Shown in pieces: positions 47,092 through 59,979 of a DNA stretch of 64,000 bases. The position numbers and the translations under genes are program-made. The DNA comes from Ecdyonurus torrentis (lineage: Eukaryota; Arthropoda; Insecta; Ephemeroptera; Heptageniidae): positions 12,822,927 through 12,886,926 of the forward strand of contig OX439136.1 in assembly GCA_949318235.1 (NCBI GenBank), read 5' to 3'. The notes under the pieces are model-generated. The model was not told the DNA's origin. It worked only from the letters and a program-made list of their open reading frames with translations, and did not search any database. How positions within the stretch are numbered: position 1 is the stretch's first letter; each line of letters begins with the position of its first letter.

Positions 47092-49640
47092 TATAAATTG
47101 ATTTTTGACCAATATAATTTAATTTCTATGATTTTTCCTGTCGCGAATTAATTCAATGAATACAATAATGAAAATTTAAACTTAGTTGCTGAAGAACTAA
47201 TAATATGTAAATATATATTATATGTTTGAAGGAAAATTGAAAACATTTGATATACAATGCTATAATGTATAATTATTTATAGGTCTTTCGTTTCTAATTT
47301 AGTATGTTGTTCAAAATTGTGACCTCATGTTTCTATGATAAACGATCATACCACAAGACTTCTATCGTTGATATAACCTCTAATAGGTGACATTGAGTAA
47401 GGACATGATATACATAGACACGCGTTGAGTAAAGTAAAAGTTAAATTCCTAAATTTTTGTTTGAATCGGTAAAACGTAAAATATATTAAAAAAAAAAAAA
47501 AAAAAAAACTCTTGTAATAATTTTTTGTTTGTTTGTTGATAAACAATTTGCAAAATTTATTGTTCTGGATTGTTCAAAATGAAACCCATTTTTACATCAA
47601 GCAAATTAATCAATTTAATTGCATGATTATTGAATCATGAAAAGTCGCACGTGGAATGAAAATCTTACATTTTTAAAATATTAATAAGTCTTTAGAAAGC
47701 TTTCCCTAAAATGTAGATAACAAAATTAACCCTTTATAATATGGGGGGGGGGGGGGGAAGGGGGGGGGGAGAAATCACATTTTTTAAAACCAATTTTTCC
47801 CAAAATTTAATTTTGCACCATTATAGTGTGTTGCAAAAAAATATAATTCTAAATTTTTAATTTTTGCATGGAAAATCAATGATTCTTACTAATGCTGAAG
47901 TAGCACCAACACCAACAGAGGTGCGATAGAAAAAGGCGCAGAACCATTTCCGGATAATTGTAAATGAGGGATAGTAGAGATATGTTTATTTATTATTATT
48001 TTTTTTTTTTTAATTGCTGGTATAAGCATTTAAAGAAAGCCTATTCTAATGTCTTTAGTGATAGGTTTTTTCATGTTTCGTCATAGCATTATACATGGTA
48101 CGATATTTTCAATGTCTCATAAATTTTAATTGCAATTTTGATGCGCAATCAAATTTACTGCATACAATTTAAAACTAGCTCCGTGTGAACAGGTCATAAA
48201 AGTGACGTATACATACACTTAATATAAAAGACAATAAAAAAAGCATAATAAAATAAAAGTAACCACCTGCAACCCGCAGAACAAACATATTTTGAAACCT
48301 GTTTTATGTGCAAATTAAACATTATTAAGAAAAAATAAAGTGTACCTTATATGTAATACCCCTATAGGTTAAAATAATAATTATTATGCGTGTCTTGAAA
48401 AATTTTCATTTGATTATTAATGTTAAGTATTTAATCATATCCATTTCAACAACTTTAGATATGATGATGAAAGAAGATACTTAATGATATATTGCATAAA
48501 CACATCATTCTTGTCATTATGGTAAATAATAATAATATGTTACAAAATTATTGATTTGTGGCGTCAAATATAACTTTTCCTTCATTTTTTTTCCTCCAAG
48601 TACTTACAGTTAAAATACATTTAAAATGTTGTTTTTTATTATTTTTAAAAAGGTGTATAAAATATATATAATTAGATAATTACATATCATAATATCATAT
48701 TATTATAGTAAACAACTAATATTTAATTTAATAAATATTAATATTTAATAATTTAATAATGTCACATTTATCATATTATTATACAATAATTTAATATGAT
48801 AAAATTTATATTTTTGTTACAATATTTGTTTTTAACTCGACTCTTAATATCATCATTAAAATTACGTAAATAATCTTGAAATATATCAGTTCAAAACTCT
48901 ATTTTACCTAAATAAAAACTTTTAATGTGTGATGATATAAATACATAAATGAATATTTTTTATTGTTTTGTATACTGATTGTATACTGAGGCTTAAACCT
49001 CGCCCTTTCAAAAATTTGTATTTTTTTTTTCTATGCATTTTTTTGAATAAAGACGATTATTTATTTATTGTAGGAGAAAGAACTAAAATGAAACAAATTT
49101 TTTTTAGTTGTTTTTTTATTATTATTACAAATTTATTACTATTAATAAATATGTAAGAATATAAAGAGATGTACTAAAATTGTAACAGTCAAAGTATTGC
49201 CAATTATGCATAATTGCAGCATGAATCGTGACATAAATCTATATAAATTAGAAAAATATTAGATGATCAACATATTTTTTTATATCTTGTTTATTGTTTG
49301 TCCAGTCACAATCTTGCCAAGTTTGAATTTCATTCTCTCTCTCTATAGATGTTCACTAGCTCTGAAATTAAATCGATAAAGGGTCAAATTGCATTATGAA
49401 CATACATTCAAAAACTATTCTTATATAATATCTTAACCATTATTACCACATAACGGATCACTTATCAATATGTACATTACATATCATGATGCCATAATCC
49501 CTTTCGAGGTAGGCCAGGATGAATCCTTTCTAGTAAGAGGGCTTACAATGATCTGTGGCTTACCAGACCACAGGCTCTACCCTTAATACCACACTCCTCT
49601 GGGCTCTTAATACCAGACCTTTGCAGCTCGGACCACCAAA
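47092..49640. other. AT-rich intergenic DNA
   Basis: A G-rich run at 47743-47769 and T-runs at 48000-48011. 49490-49640 is somewhat GC-richer (CTTTCGAGGTAGGCCAGGAT) but unidentified; it borders the LINE fragment that follows. Confidence 0.4.
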
Positions 49641-49642
49641 TC

Positions 49643-50075
49643 TTATTTATTTATTTCTCAACCAAAAACAGGCTTGCGCCCAGTACATTGGCGGTACACT
49701 CACAATCAGTACAAATAATCAATGGATTACAAAGTAAAAATAACTAAAGTAAAAATAACACACGCATGCACATATTATACATTAAATTTAGAATACAGAT
49801 TACGTATTATTAACATAATCATTGCTGTTCAACATTCCTATTATACAACATTTTTATTGTATTGCAGGAATAATTGAAGATATCAATGTTTAAGTCATTA
49901 CATAATGTTGTAGCTCTTGTTATAAAGGAGTTTTTAGTCACGTCGTTAGTACAAGTAGGAATGCTAAAAAAAAAGGTTGATTTATTAATATCAATATGTA
50001 AACTGATATGTAAACTGAAGTGATAGAACTTAAAAACTAAATAATAACTTTTCCAAAAATATAAAAATAAAAGTA
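49643..50075 (-). mobile_element. LINE retrotransposon 3' fragment with ORF2 C-terminal remnant
   Basis: On the minus strand a frame with no usable ATG runs to a TGA at 49819-49821. It includes FFFSIPTCTNDVTKNSFITR followed by ATTLCNDLNIDIFNYSC and MLYNRNVEQQ. The pattern (I-P-T-C-T-N..., K-N-S-F-x-x-R-A, L-C/W-N-x-L) is the conserved C-terminal tail of many non-LTR reverse-transcriptase polyproteins. A 3' UTR of about 170 bp ends in AGAAATAAATAAATAAG at 49643-49660. The reverse transcriptase domain itself is absent, as usual for 5'-truncated copies. Confidence 0.65.
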
Positions 50076-51237
50076 TTAAATTTTAATCAAAACAACATTA
50101 ATTTTATTAAAGTAATAAGTCTATTGATTATTAGTAACAATGAAACCTCTCTATAAACAACCTTATATTATAAATTTTACTTGAATATACCTTTTAGAAT
50201 AGACAAAAGAAGCAAAAGCCTTGTATACTCGACAGAAGCTTTATTATATACATGAAATTTCTAAAATTTATTTCTGATTTATCAACAATATCTTATAATT
50301 TATAAGGGTTCATATTTATGAAATATATAGTATAGATTAAATTAAACTAATATTAACATTGGATTTATATACTGTAGCTTAATTATTCATATAATAAAAC
50401 AAAAGATTAACATAATATCATTTGAAAACGTGTGCTCTGAAATGTTATATAATAATACATTTAACATTACTATTATTATTATGTAATTATTATTATTAAA
50501 CTAATTATTATTATTGTAAATTTTAGCAACTGTTAAATATATTTGTATTGTTTTGACTATGTGTTAATTTTATTAAGCTACTAAGCGAAAATTGTTTTAA
50601 TATAGAATAGTATAAAGGATATGAACAGAAGACTTTTAGAATATAAGATATAAATCTGTAGTTTGTTATACAAATATACATGAACATATATATAACATTT
50701 CAACTATGTAGTTCCTTTTCCTTTTTTTTTAATATTATTATTACTATTAGTTATTATTTCAAGTTTAATATTAAATTAAATTACTAATTATCTTTATTCA
50801 AAAGCAGATATTTTTTTTTTATTATTTTTTTTAAGGGTGAGGTTTAGGCCTGACAACATTTAAGAAATTTAAATTCTCTAGACACTTGGCCCTCTCGCAT
50901 ACCTAATTCACAAAACAATATATATTAAAAAAATCATAAATAAATACAGTAAGACAAATTATTATATTGAAACAGTTTAAACAATTAGAAAAATATTAAT
51001 TTACAGCGAAATTATAAAAAAAAAATGTAGGAAAGGAGCAGAAGTAGGATAAAAAAAAAGAGGATAAAAAGGACTTCTTTTTTCAATCTTTAAATAAATC
51101 CAATCCAATTATAATAATTAATAATTCTTATAAAATTTAAAATCTAAGAAGTATTTTATATTCATAGGCAAAGCAGTCGAGTGTTTCAAAGACGAGCTGA
51201 AGTAGTTGTAAAAGAGGTTTTATAGAATTATAGTTGT
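50076..51237. other. AT-rich intergenic DNA
   Basis: Nothing recognised; short ATT repeats around 50470-50520. Confidence 0.45.
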
Positions 51238-51297
51238 TATTAATTAATTAATTAATTAATTAATTAATTAATTAATTAATTAATTAATTAATTAATT
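51238..51297. repeat. (TTAA)n tetranucleotide repeat
   Basis: About 14-15 units of AATT/TTAA. As TTAA is the boundary of families A and B, this tract would be a dense set of possible target sites. Confidence 0.9.
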
Positions 51298-51460
51298 GAT
51301 TAATAATATTGTCATGATATAAAAAAAAATGTAAAGCACAATACATGACGTTACAAGCATCATTTGAAAACTGTGGATGTGATATTTTTAAAATTCCAAT
51401 AGAGTACAGACATTTACAGACAGGTTGATATCAGTTAGGGTGCTCACGTATTGGTCATTT

Positions 51461-51491
<31 letters not shown>

Positions 51492-51811
51492 GCTTGGCTG
51501 ATTTAGCCCTAAATTTTTGGAATCAACCAGATTTGCACTTTTGGATGCCAAATTTATGTATTACAATTTATTTGTTTTTAGATACGTTTATATTGCACAG
51601 AACATTTTAGAAACAAAAGTTTTAAAATTAATATTTCAACACGTCTTTGATGAGTACAAAAGTGCATAATAATAATTATAATAATAAACAAACACGGAGC
51701 ACATAAAACTGTTACATAAATTTTTTGTTATTATTTCACTAGTCAGAACTTATTAGCAAAACCAAATCTTTTGTATAGCTTATTAACAGTTCGCAATGGT
51801 ATAAAATCAAT

Positions 51812-52311
51812 CAGGGTGCATGACCATGACGTCATTCTGAATGCACTTCTACGCCATACTTAATCAATGAGTAACATTACATAACATATAGGACAAACGT
51901 GGGATTTGGCTATTTTCTTTTGAAACATACTACTTTTTTCATGTTTCTGACGTCATTAACATGCATTTTTACGCAAATAGCATACTTTACAGCTTTTTCA
52001 CGCTCTCTTGTGGGGCTACATTAACATTTATATTCTATGGTAAAAATTGTCATCCGTTTTGAAGATCCCATTTCGTGGTTATTCATTAAAAAGCCCAATG
52101 CTGTTTTATGTGGTCTATGGCTATAATGTTGGGTTATTATTATTATTTTTCTCATCTACTTGAAATTCTAATTCAACCAGTTAACAGCACCAATTGCCTC
52201 AAAAATATTACTAATTATTTATATACTGGCAAAAAGAGTAATTTTTCCATACTGGCCTATGTTATTAGGTGCTTACATATGGCGTTGACTTTTATATTAA
52301 TGCAAACCTAT
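51812..52311 (-). mobile_element. MITE family C, copy 4, interrupted by family B
   Basis: CAGGGTGCATGACC, ATGACGTCATTCTGAATGC and CATATAGGACAAACGTG begin the copy. After a family B insertion it resumes with TTTTTCTCATCTACTTG, CAACCAGTTAACAGCACC, ATACTGGCCTATGTTATTAG and GGCGTTGACTTTTATATTAA. Confidence 0.7.
51940..52126 (-). mobile_element. MITE family B, partial copy nested in family C
   Basis: TTTCTGACGTCATTAACATG, ACGCAAATAGCATACTTTAC, CGCTCTCTTGTGGGGCTACA and AAAAATTGTCATCCGTTTTG match the right half of the copy at 38951-39284. The left half and its tip are missing, so the insertion is truncated or later deleted. Confidence 0.7.
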
Positions 52312-53120
52312 ATATAGACGAAAAGGCGATTTCACTGTAAGACAGATAAAAATGTTTAAAACTAATCATTTAATCATTTAAACTAATCATATTTAAAATA
52401 AATAAAAATAAAATGATCAGATTGATCTGTGATATAGATGATCATCACAGCTACACTTTTTTTAGTTTTAAATTATAAAGATTTAAATAAAAGCCACATT
52501 GCGGGTTCAATTCCCTTTTACTTAAAGTTACATAATTACTCGGGCGTTGTTTACTTTCAAATGAATGCATCGCTGAGTTACTTATTCTTATACAGTACTC
52601 TTGAAGTAGCATTATTTCATCAGAATTAATTGTATATATATACGCTGCACTTAACATTGAGGATTATTATTAACTTTTCTATTATAAATTATAAAGTGAA
52701 GCTCAAGTGTCATTGATATCTCAATAAGATGTGTGAGAGAGAGAGAGAGAAAGTTTTCTGCTATGTAAATTTAAACCATTATAAAATAGTCATCTGGTAG
52801 CATCTGTTCCAATTATTTTTATATTGAATTCCCGTAAAGTTTTTGCATGCCAAATTATGGTATATACTAACCTATATAAATAAAGTTTATTTGAATAGCA
52901 ATTGATATAGAGATCTTTAAAATACAATGTCAATATTTTGATAAAAATAATAGAATGGAACAGTTAGACAAACAAAGGAAGAAAAGAATATCGTTGTTGA
53001 TTTTTTTTTTTTTTTTTTTTTTTGAAACAGTTTTTAATGCTCGATACTGCTAGTGACGTGCACTGGAAACCCCTAATTTCCTATCTTTAGCATTTTGAGA
53101 CCAGAACTAAAATAAATACT
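52312..53120. other. AT-rich intergenic DNA
   Basis: T-run at 53001-53023, (GA)n at 52735-52750. A GGTTCAATTCCC string at 52504-52515 is discussed among rejected items. Confidence 0.4.
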
Positions 53121-53121
53121 A

Positions 53122-53312
53122 CTTACGTAATAATTATGCTATAGCTTAATGCCGCAATATTTATACATAACATAATTTATGCTGTAAGCATAATCGTTAC
53201 GATAGTCAGCATAATTATTTCTGTTTTTTTACAAAATAGCAACACTTGTGCTCCTCAATATATAGTAATTATTTAATACAGCATAATTTATGTAATTTAT
53301 TTTTGACGTGCG
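53122..53312. repeat. Palindromic element family E, copy 2
   Basis: TTACGTAATAATTATGC opens and GCATAATTTATGTAATTTAT closes, with CATAATTTATGCTGTAAGC and GTCAGCATAATTATTTC between. It matches 18849-19030. The right flank reads GACGTGCGG where copy 1 has TCCGTG. Confidence 0.6.
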
Positions 53313-53424
53313 GTATTCTATAAAAAGTTTCTTTTTTTGAGAAAAAAAAAATGCATACTATACTGCAGTTAAAACCGAAAAATTTAAATATGACATTCAA
53401 AGGTACAGTACACGTACTTGTTTT

Positions 53425-53477
<53 letters not shown>

Positions 53478-53478
<1 letters not shown>

Positions 53479-53564
53479 CATTTTTCCTCATGAGCGTAAT
53501 GTTAAATTAGGAGACTCTTAGCTTTCCCCGCGTTACCCCGTGCACTAAACCGATAAGCTCCATT
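53478..53564 (-). mobile_element. Element family F, copy 3 (one half, reverse)
   Basis: GAGCGTAATGTTAAATTAGG, CTTAGCTTTCCCCGCG and CACTAAACCGATAAGCTCCA are the reverse complement of the left half of the copy at 25669-25884. The other half is cut off at a 48-nt A-run (53430-53477). Confidence 0.7.
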
Positions 53565-54588
53565 AAACACTGGAATAAGTCAGGGTTTGGAATTTCTAAA
53601 ATTCTCATGTCTCTAATCTTATTATTATTATTATTTTTGTATGAAAGTAACACAAGATTTCTATTTATACTTGAAAAAGAAACTAAAACAAAAATTATAA
53701 AGTTTTGTATCTGCTTTTTATTCATTCATGCAACAGTATGCTTGGAATTTGCATACTATAACTAGATTTAAGTTTATAATTTTTAATACTCGAGGCTAAA
53801 AAGTAATGCAAACTTAGCAACTTCTGTGTGTAATACAAGACTACAACTTTTTTTTTATCTGCGCTTTTCGAGCTCACACACCCACTCACACTTCACTTCC
53901 TCTCTCATGTATCTTGTTAATACTTTGTTTTATAATTACTTTTCAATGTTATGTTATATGCATTATAATGTAAAAAAAATAGAGCTGATCATGTTATACA
54001 TTTTAGTAACAATTTATTCTGCTAATTTTACACGAAATACTTATTTAAAAACAAACAAGGTACTTATCATAAGGAAGTTAAAAAATAAGTTGTGTACGTG
54101 TAAAATAATTGGCTTTATCGTATAATTATTCCTGAAAGTAAACTAACAATAACTAGTGTGTTTTACTATGTAGAGCTTAACTTGAAAAATATAACAAGGC
54201 ATTTTTAGCTAAGTTTTTTATCTTTACTTACATTTTTTGGCGGCTCTTGATATGATGAAGTGACCTCCATGAGTCAAAAAGTTATCATTTCTTGACTTCT
54301 AGTCTGATTTATTTTTATCTTTTTGATAATAATTTTATGCTTACACACGCAATAAATTTACTTTTCTATGCATTTTATTTGAAATATTATTTGTAGTATT
54401 AAATTATTGCAATTCACGTAAAATTTTAAGAAGTCCTACTGTGAGTAAAAGTATTCATAAATTAAAAACTTAAAAATTATTTGTTTTTTTATACGTTTAT
54501 TATATTGCATAGAATATTAGAGATAACAGTTTTAAAATTAATATTTTAGCACATTTTTGATAGATATAAAAAAAAAATTTAATAAGTA
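53565..54588. other. AT-rich intergenic DNA
   Basis: No gene or repeat family recognised; frames at 53507-53725 (minus) and 53826-54125 (plus) lack family features. Confidence 0.45.
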
Positions 54589-54809
54589 TGGTATAGACAC
54601 CCCTGTTTTCGGCAGCCCCCCCAGAATTCGGCAGTTTATTTTTGTGTGGGAAAACCACCAACAGTTGAGATTAGAGAAAAAATTAAGGAGGTGGGGTAGG
54701 TACGGGTAGGTAAATATTAATATCACAAAAAAATTTCAGCTCTTGGATTTGCATACCCTTGGAGTAAAAAATATGTAAAGTGTAGTGCCTAAAACTGGTC
54801 CCTCTACCA
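54589..54809. mobile_element. MITE family D, copy 2
   Basis: Tips TGGTATAGACACCCCTGTTT and AAACTGGTCCCTCTACCA with TA on both sides (54587-54588, 54810-54811). The interior includes TTCGGCAG, GGAAAACCACCAACAG and GGAGGTGGGGTAGG, matching 9094-9310 in reverse. 221 bp. Confidence 0.8.
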
Positions 54810-55530
54810 TACACACAGAATATATATATATATATTAGTAGTTATAATAATTGTAATTTAATGTGACATTTAGCTTGTAAAGAAAATTATCAAAACAATT
54901 AGTTTTACTTAAATATTTAATATATTTTTATAGTAGGCAACATAATATTGTTTTTACGTGTTTAAAATCTTACTTAATTATAATAATTATAGTTAAGTGT
55001 TTTGTAGGGTGTATATAATTATTTTTTATAGTATGCGTTTTGTTAAAACTACTATAGTTTTTATTTTGTTTTTTTACTTTTTTTTTTTCTTTGTATATTT
55101 AAGCTGCGTTGCAAATGATGAGTTTTGATGTTTTGATATAATAATTTAATAAGATAAGTGTTCTTACATTTCGTTAAGTAATTTTGAATTACAGACTATA
55201 TGGGACTATATTAGCCTCTTAGTGTTCTATATTTTAAACTATATCTATATATAATGATTATAAATGGATTAAATTAAAAATGTATAAATAAAATAAATTT
55301 GGAAGTATTTTAGAATTCTAAATATTTGAAAGAGCGTGTTATGAATTGGACAGAATTAATTAAGGAAAAACGTTGATTTAATTAATAGTTGTTAAGAAAG
55401 TAACTATTAACTATTACCATCATTATTTTGCAGTAATATCTATGAAAAATTCATGTGCAAAAATGTAAAAATTATTGTGGACCAACTTGCAAAATTATTT
55501 ATTGAGAAAATTGTATTCCCAAAAAGTGGT
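54810..55530. other. AT-rich intergenic DNA
   Basis: Nothing recognised. Confidence 0.45.
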
Positions 55531-56132
55531 ATAGGATTTAACCATTCGTGATAAAGTCGACGCCATGTTGGATCACTCAATAACATGAGCCATAACATGA
55601 CTCATTTTGGCAGTTTAAAAATATTTAGCAATTTTTGAGAGCATTGATGTTGTTAATATTTAGCTTGAATTATATAGTATCTCTTTAGGGTGTATGCAGA
55701 TGACGTCATATTTATTGCACTTGTAGGCCATACTGGAGTAGTGCGTAATATTGCTCAGCATAGGACAAACTTCATTTATGCCAATTTTCTTTGGGAAATT
55801 GGTTAATTTTTTGTTATTGTTATTTTTCTCACATACTTGAGATACTCATTCAACATATTTACAGCATCAATGCTCTCAAAATTATTGCATAGTGTTTTTA
55901 AACTGGCAAAATGATTTTAGTTCCTATGTCACCCATGTTATTGAGTTATCCAACATGGCGTCGACTTTAACATGAATGCATAGACCCTAAAATAATAATA
56001 ACAAAAAACTATAACCGATGTACAAAAGAAAATAGTAAAAATTAAAATTTGCTGAGCAATGTTATTCAGTACTCCAGTATGGCATCCGTCCAAGCGCATT
56101 AATTATGACATCATGCGCATTTACACCCTATA
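55531..56132 (+). mobile_element. MITE family C, copy 5, split in two halves
   Basis: The left half (55531-55681) has AAAGTCGACGCCATGTTGGA, AACATGAGCC and AGAGCATTGATGTTG in forward orientation. The right half (56051-56132) has GCTGAGCAATGTTATTCAGT, AAGCGCATTAATTATGACAT and TACACCCTATA. Between them sits a complete copy in the opposite orientation. Confidence 0.7.
55684..55990 (-). mobile_element. MITE family C, copy 6, inserted in copy 5
   Basis: TTTAGGGTGTATGCAGATGA opens and GAATGCATAGACCCTAAA closes, giving clear 8-bp tips TTTAGGGT/ACCCTAAA. Interior ATGACGTCAT, CATAGGACAAAC, TGGCAAAATGATTTTAG and CATGGCGTCGACTTTAACAT are family C in reverse. The arrangement is a self-into-self insertion. 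Confidence 0.75.
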
Positions 56133-56920
56133 TAAAGCCTCATTTTAATTTTAAATAAATATGTTTTTATTTTTCATAGTTTTTTGTTACCATTGACTTT
56201 AAAATTACTATACTTAAAACAGTCAGTAAGCCTTGCAACTAAAATCTTTATTAATCGTAATTAAATTATGATGATCGTTCCTCAAGCGTGATTGTGGAAC
56301 GTTGCCAATAGATAAACGAAATTCCATCTATACTATATTCTGTCATTAGGATATATCTAAAAACGTCTACAAATTTGATTTAAAAAGTTATTATTTAATT
56401 ATTTGCAGATGTGGACAGAAAATACTAGTAAATAACATGAATGAGAGAGAGAGAGAATTAAATTTTACTTTTCATATAATTATTATATTACATCCATTCA
56501 ATATGTTACTTTTTTTTTTTTTTTTTTTTTAATGAATGAGAAATTTAATATTTTGCGTAGATTTTTGTGTTTTTATTCTCCTCACAGCTATATATCTTTT
56601 TTAATCAATGACATTTTTTTACTATACTCGTATTACTAATTATGTATTTGAAACAAAATAAAATGTTATCAGTCATCATGTTTTATTATTTATACAATGT
56701 AAAAATTTTATACAGATTTTTTTTTTTTTTTTTTTTTTTATAAAATATATAATAATTATTTTACGGTTTATTTGCCTTGTAGGGAAGTTAAAATATATTT
56801 AAATATTTTGGGAAAAACACAATTAAAGAATTGTTATTGTTTTATCGGCAAGATAGTTAAGGGTTGTGGTTCGTCCTACCCCCCCCCCCCCCACTACTTT
56901 TAGTTGTATGGGGGAACATC
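56133..56920. other. AT-rich intergenic DNA
   Basis: T-runs at 56512-56530 and 56719-56739 and a C-run at 56880-56892; nothing else recognised. Confidence 0.45.
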
Positions 56921-56924
56921 TTTC

Positions 56925-57110
56925 AGTTTCAGTTTCTTTATTGATCATAATACCAATTGCCATAAATATTGATTGCAAAAATATTTAAAAAGGAAATACA
57001 ATTTATTTCATAATAGTTTTGAAGTCATCATAATTCATATTATTAGGAATATATTCTATTCTTATATAATATTTACTAAAATTAACAATAAATCAAGGTT
57101 TTGCGAATTG
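56925..57110 (-). mobile_element. LINE retrotransposon 3' fragment
   Basis: On the minus strand, EYIPNNMNYDDFKTIMK then TAA (57003-57005) resembles the last residues of many LINE polyproteins (a ...F-K-x-x-(L/M)-K end). It is followed by a short UTR ending AATAAAGAAACTGAAACTGA at 56925-56945. The element is heavily 5'-truncated and ends at the family B copy that begins at 57156. Confidence 0.45.
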
Positions 57111-57155
57111 CCTATAATTTCTTCGTTTTTTCCCGTGGACCTTGAAAAACTTCCC

Positions 57156-57500
57156 TTAAAGACATAGAAAACATGAAACAACATGTTCCTTTTTAATCAT
57201 TAAACACAAAATGAGGTCTACAAAACTGATGATAATTTTTACCAGAATGTAAATTTGGACCCACAAGAGAGCGTGAAAAAATTGTAAAGTATGCAATTTG
57301 CGTTAATAATTCTGTTTATGACGTCAGAAACAGGCAAAAATTAGTATGAAAATGTTGTGCAGGTTGCATAAATCGAAATTTTCTGATCACTGCTACAGCG
57401 CTATAGTTGAGTTTTGAGACCAATTAATGTTATTTATGTAAATCCCATCATGTGTTTTGTGATATAAAAGCTAATGTTTTCATGTTGTCTATGCCTTTAA
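57156..57500 (+). mobile_element. MITE family B, copy 2
   Basis: TTAAAGACATAGAAAACATG to GTTGTCTATGCCTTTAA, TTAA at both ends. Interior CCCACAAGAGAGCGTGAAAA, TGACGTCAGAAACAGGCAAA, CATCATGTGTTTTGTGATAT. TGACGTCA at 57319-57326. Confidence 0.85.
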
Positions 57501-58471
57501 CAAAAAGTGTTAAGTAATCCGTGGTCAAGTATTATAAAGTTACTTTTTAAATATAATAGTAATAAATAATACTAAGATTTATTATAAAGAGCATGATATT
57601 ACTCTATATTTAAAGTTCTTTAAAAAAAATAATAATAAAAAACGAAATCGGTTCCAATCAGTTCTATCGAAACCGATAAATGTTCTTCAATACCGTAGAT
57701 TCAGTCCAAAGTGTAACTTTAATTTTAGATGATTATCCATTAGTCATACTTTATGTAACTTTTTTTTTTACAAATATATTCTGTCAAGAAATCAAATAAA
57801 AAAACTTAATCTTGATGATGAAAATTTAATTAACCTATTTTTCAATGAATAAAATTTTTACTACTTAACTCATTTTATTATAAAAGTTCGATTTTTTATT
57901 TTCTTCTCGCCTTCTTTCTTACTCGTCTAACAAAGAATGAAAAATTTAATTTAAACGTCTGTGGTGTGCATTCTTTGCTCAGAAAATTGAATGTGAGAGA
58001 AGTGAGAAAATAAAAATCTGGACACTAGACTAGAATGGGATAACATGTCTTTCACAAGCTGGTTCAGATTACACTTTATTAAAACTATATAGTTGAACTA
58101 CCATCAGATTGAACCAAAATTTACCGGAAGTAGAATTTACAATGAAGTTTTTACAATGCAAAAACAAGTAGAAATATCTAATTCTTATTTATGTAACTTA
58201 TTACAACACGATTTTTTCTTTCTCTATCATGTTCAGTCCCAGATTTTTAAAAAAAAAAAAATATATATATCGCCTTCGTAAAATTAAAGCACGTCTTTGA
58301 GTGGCTCTCAGAATACCAAAATTATGTATTTTTTAAACAATTTTTTATTTTATTATAATTATTTTTTACTTTTTTGAACCCCCTACTAACTCGAGAATTC
58401 TCAAAATAGCTTTAAAAACGCATAAATTCAAAGTGTTTTCTGGTCCAATTTTCATATTTTTATCTCAATTT

Positions 58472-58473
<2 letters not shown>
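57501..58473. other. AT-rich intergenic DNA
   Basis: No gene or element recognised. Confidence 0.45.

Positions 58474-58545
<72 letters not shown>
58474..58545. repeat. (CT)n microsatellite
   Basis: About 33 CT units with a single TT interruption near the right end. Confidence 0.95.
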
Positions 58546-59251
58546 ACATTTTTTTATTGAATTCTCTGATGTCCACTGTATGTATATTGAGACTAAAGAA
58601 GCTATAATTTTATTATTAAATTTTTATAGAAGCAATAGAGATAATTAAAAAAAAAAAAAAAAAGTTAAAATGACCTTCAAGGTCTATTCCATTTTTTTAA
58701 AATTGAATTATTTTTACAATTTTTTTTCTATCTATATACATGACAAAAAAAGGTTGTAATAACTCATGCAGTAACATCATACTGTACAGCGAGAAAAGCA
58801 ATTTATTGTGCTATATGCCACGATATGTAGCACATGGAATCACATATTGATATTGCATTAAGCTTGTTGCATTACAGCTTGTATGATGCAGGATGCAGTA
58901 GTGTATAAATACGATCTAATGGAATTATGCAGTAGTTGTATAGAGAGTAACCTTTTTTTTCTCTCCATGTATGGTTCAGAAAAATGACATACTTCTTAAA
59001 ATGCTTTTTTAACATTTTGGTTCGAATCATTCTTTTATATATATAGCAACAATGTACTGTATATCGTGGATTATGGAGACAAAGTATAAAATAGTTTTTG
59101 TAGTAACGCCTTTTTTATTATTATTATTATTATTTTTCTGGACTTGGTGCAGTTTTCAAATAAAAAATTGTCATGCAATGGATAAAGGATAGAAAATTAG
59201 GAAACCCAATAAAACTTTTCCCGCGTGCCTCACTAAAAATTTACAAAATTC

Positions 59252-59282
<31 letters not shown>

Positions 59283-59938
59283 GTTTAGATTTATTATCTT
59301 AGATGATAATTCATGATTTGTGTAAAAATTGCTTTCATTTTTGAAAACTTAAGTGGTCAAATTTGTTTTTCCATCAGAAATACATTTAGTAAACAATATA
59401 TGATCACCAAATTTGTATCAATGAAAATCAAAATTCACTGAACGCAAATCATGAAATATTTAAAAAAGAGTGAAATATTTTACAAAAAAAGTTTAAAGTT
59501 GCATTAAATATTATACACTTGGTTATATTTTAAATGCGCAATTCAATTTTAATTAATCCTATCAGCTTATTTACTTACTATTATTAATTTTATATAGTTA
59601 CAACTGTAATTTAGTTTAGTTGCGATTTCTTTAATCAAATGTGAGTGTTTTCAATATGCTATGGTTGTTTGCATACAGTATATTTGAAATTCCAGATAGT
59701 ATAGTATAGTACTGAAGGTACAAACGATAGTTGAATATTTAATAAAATTTACATTTCAATTTAAGACTATACACAGAAAAGTAAAAGTTGATTAGTTTTT
59801 GCTGCAGTAATTTATTTTAGTTTTAACGAGATAAAAAAACAAAAGTCTTAGTATATATAGTAAAGAAAAGGAGAAGTGAAGCTACTTTTGTCTGGAAAAG
59901 AGACAAGTTAATTTTGAACTGTAAGTAGAAAATCTTTC

Positions 59939-59979
<41 letters not shown>

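Noticed and set aside
52504..52515. GGTTCAATTCCC, resembling a tRNA T-loop / B box
   Set aside because: No T-stem pairing of the right length, no A box or acceptor stem about 50 nt upstream; surrounding sequence does not fold into a cloverleaf.
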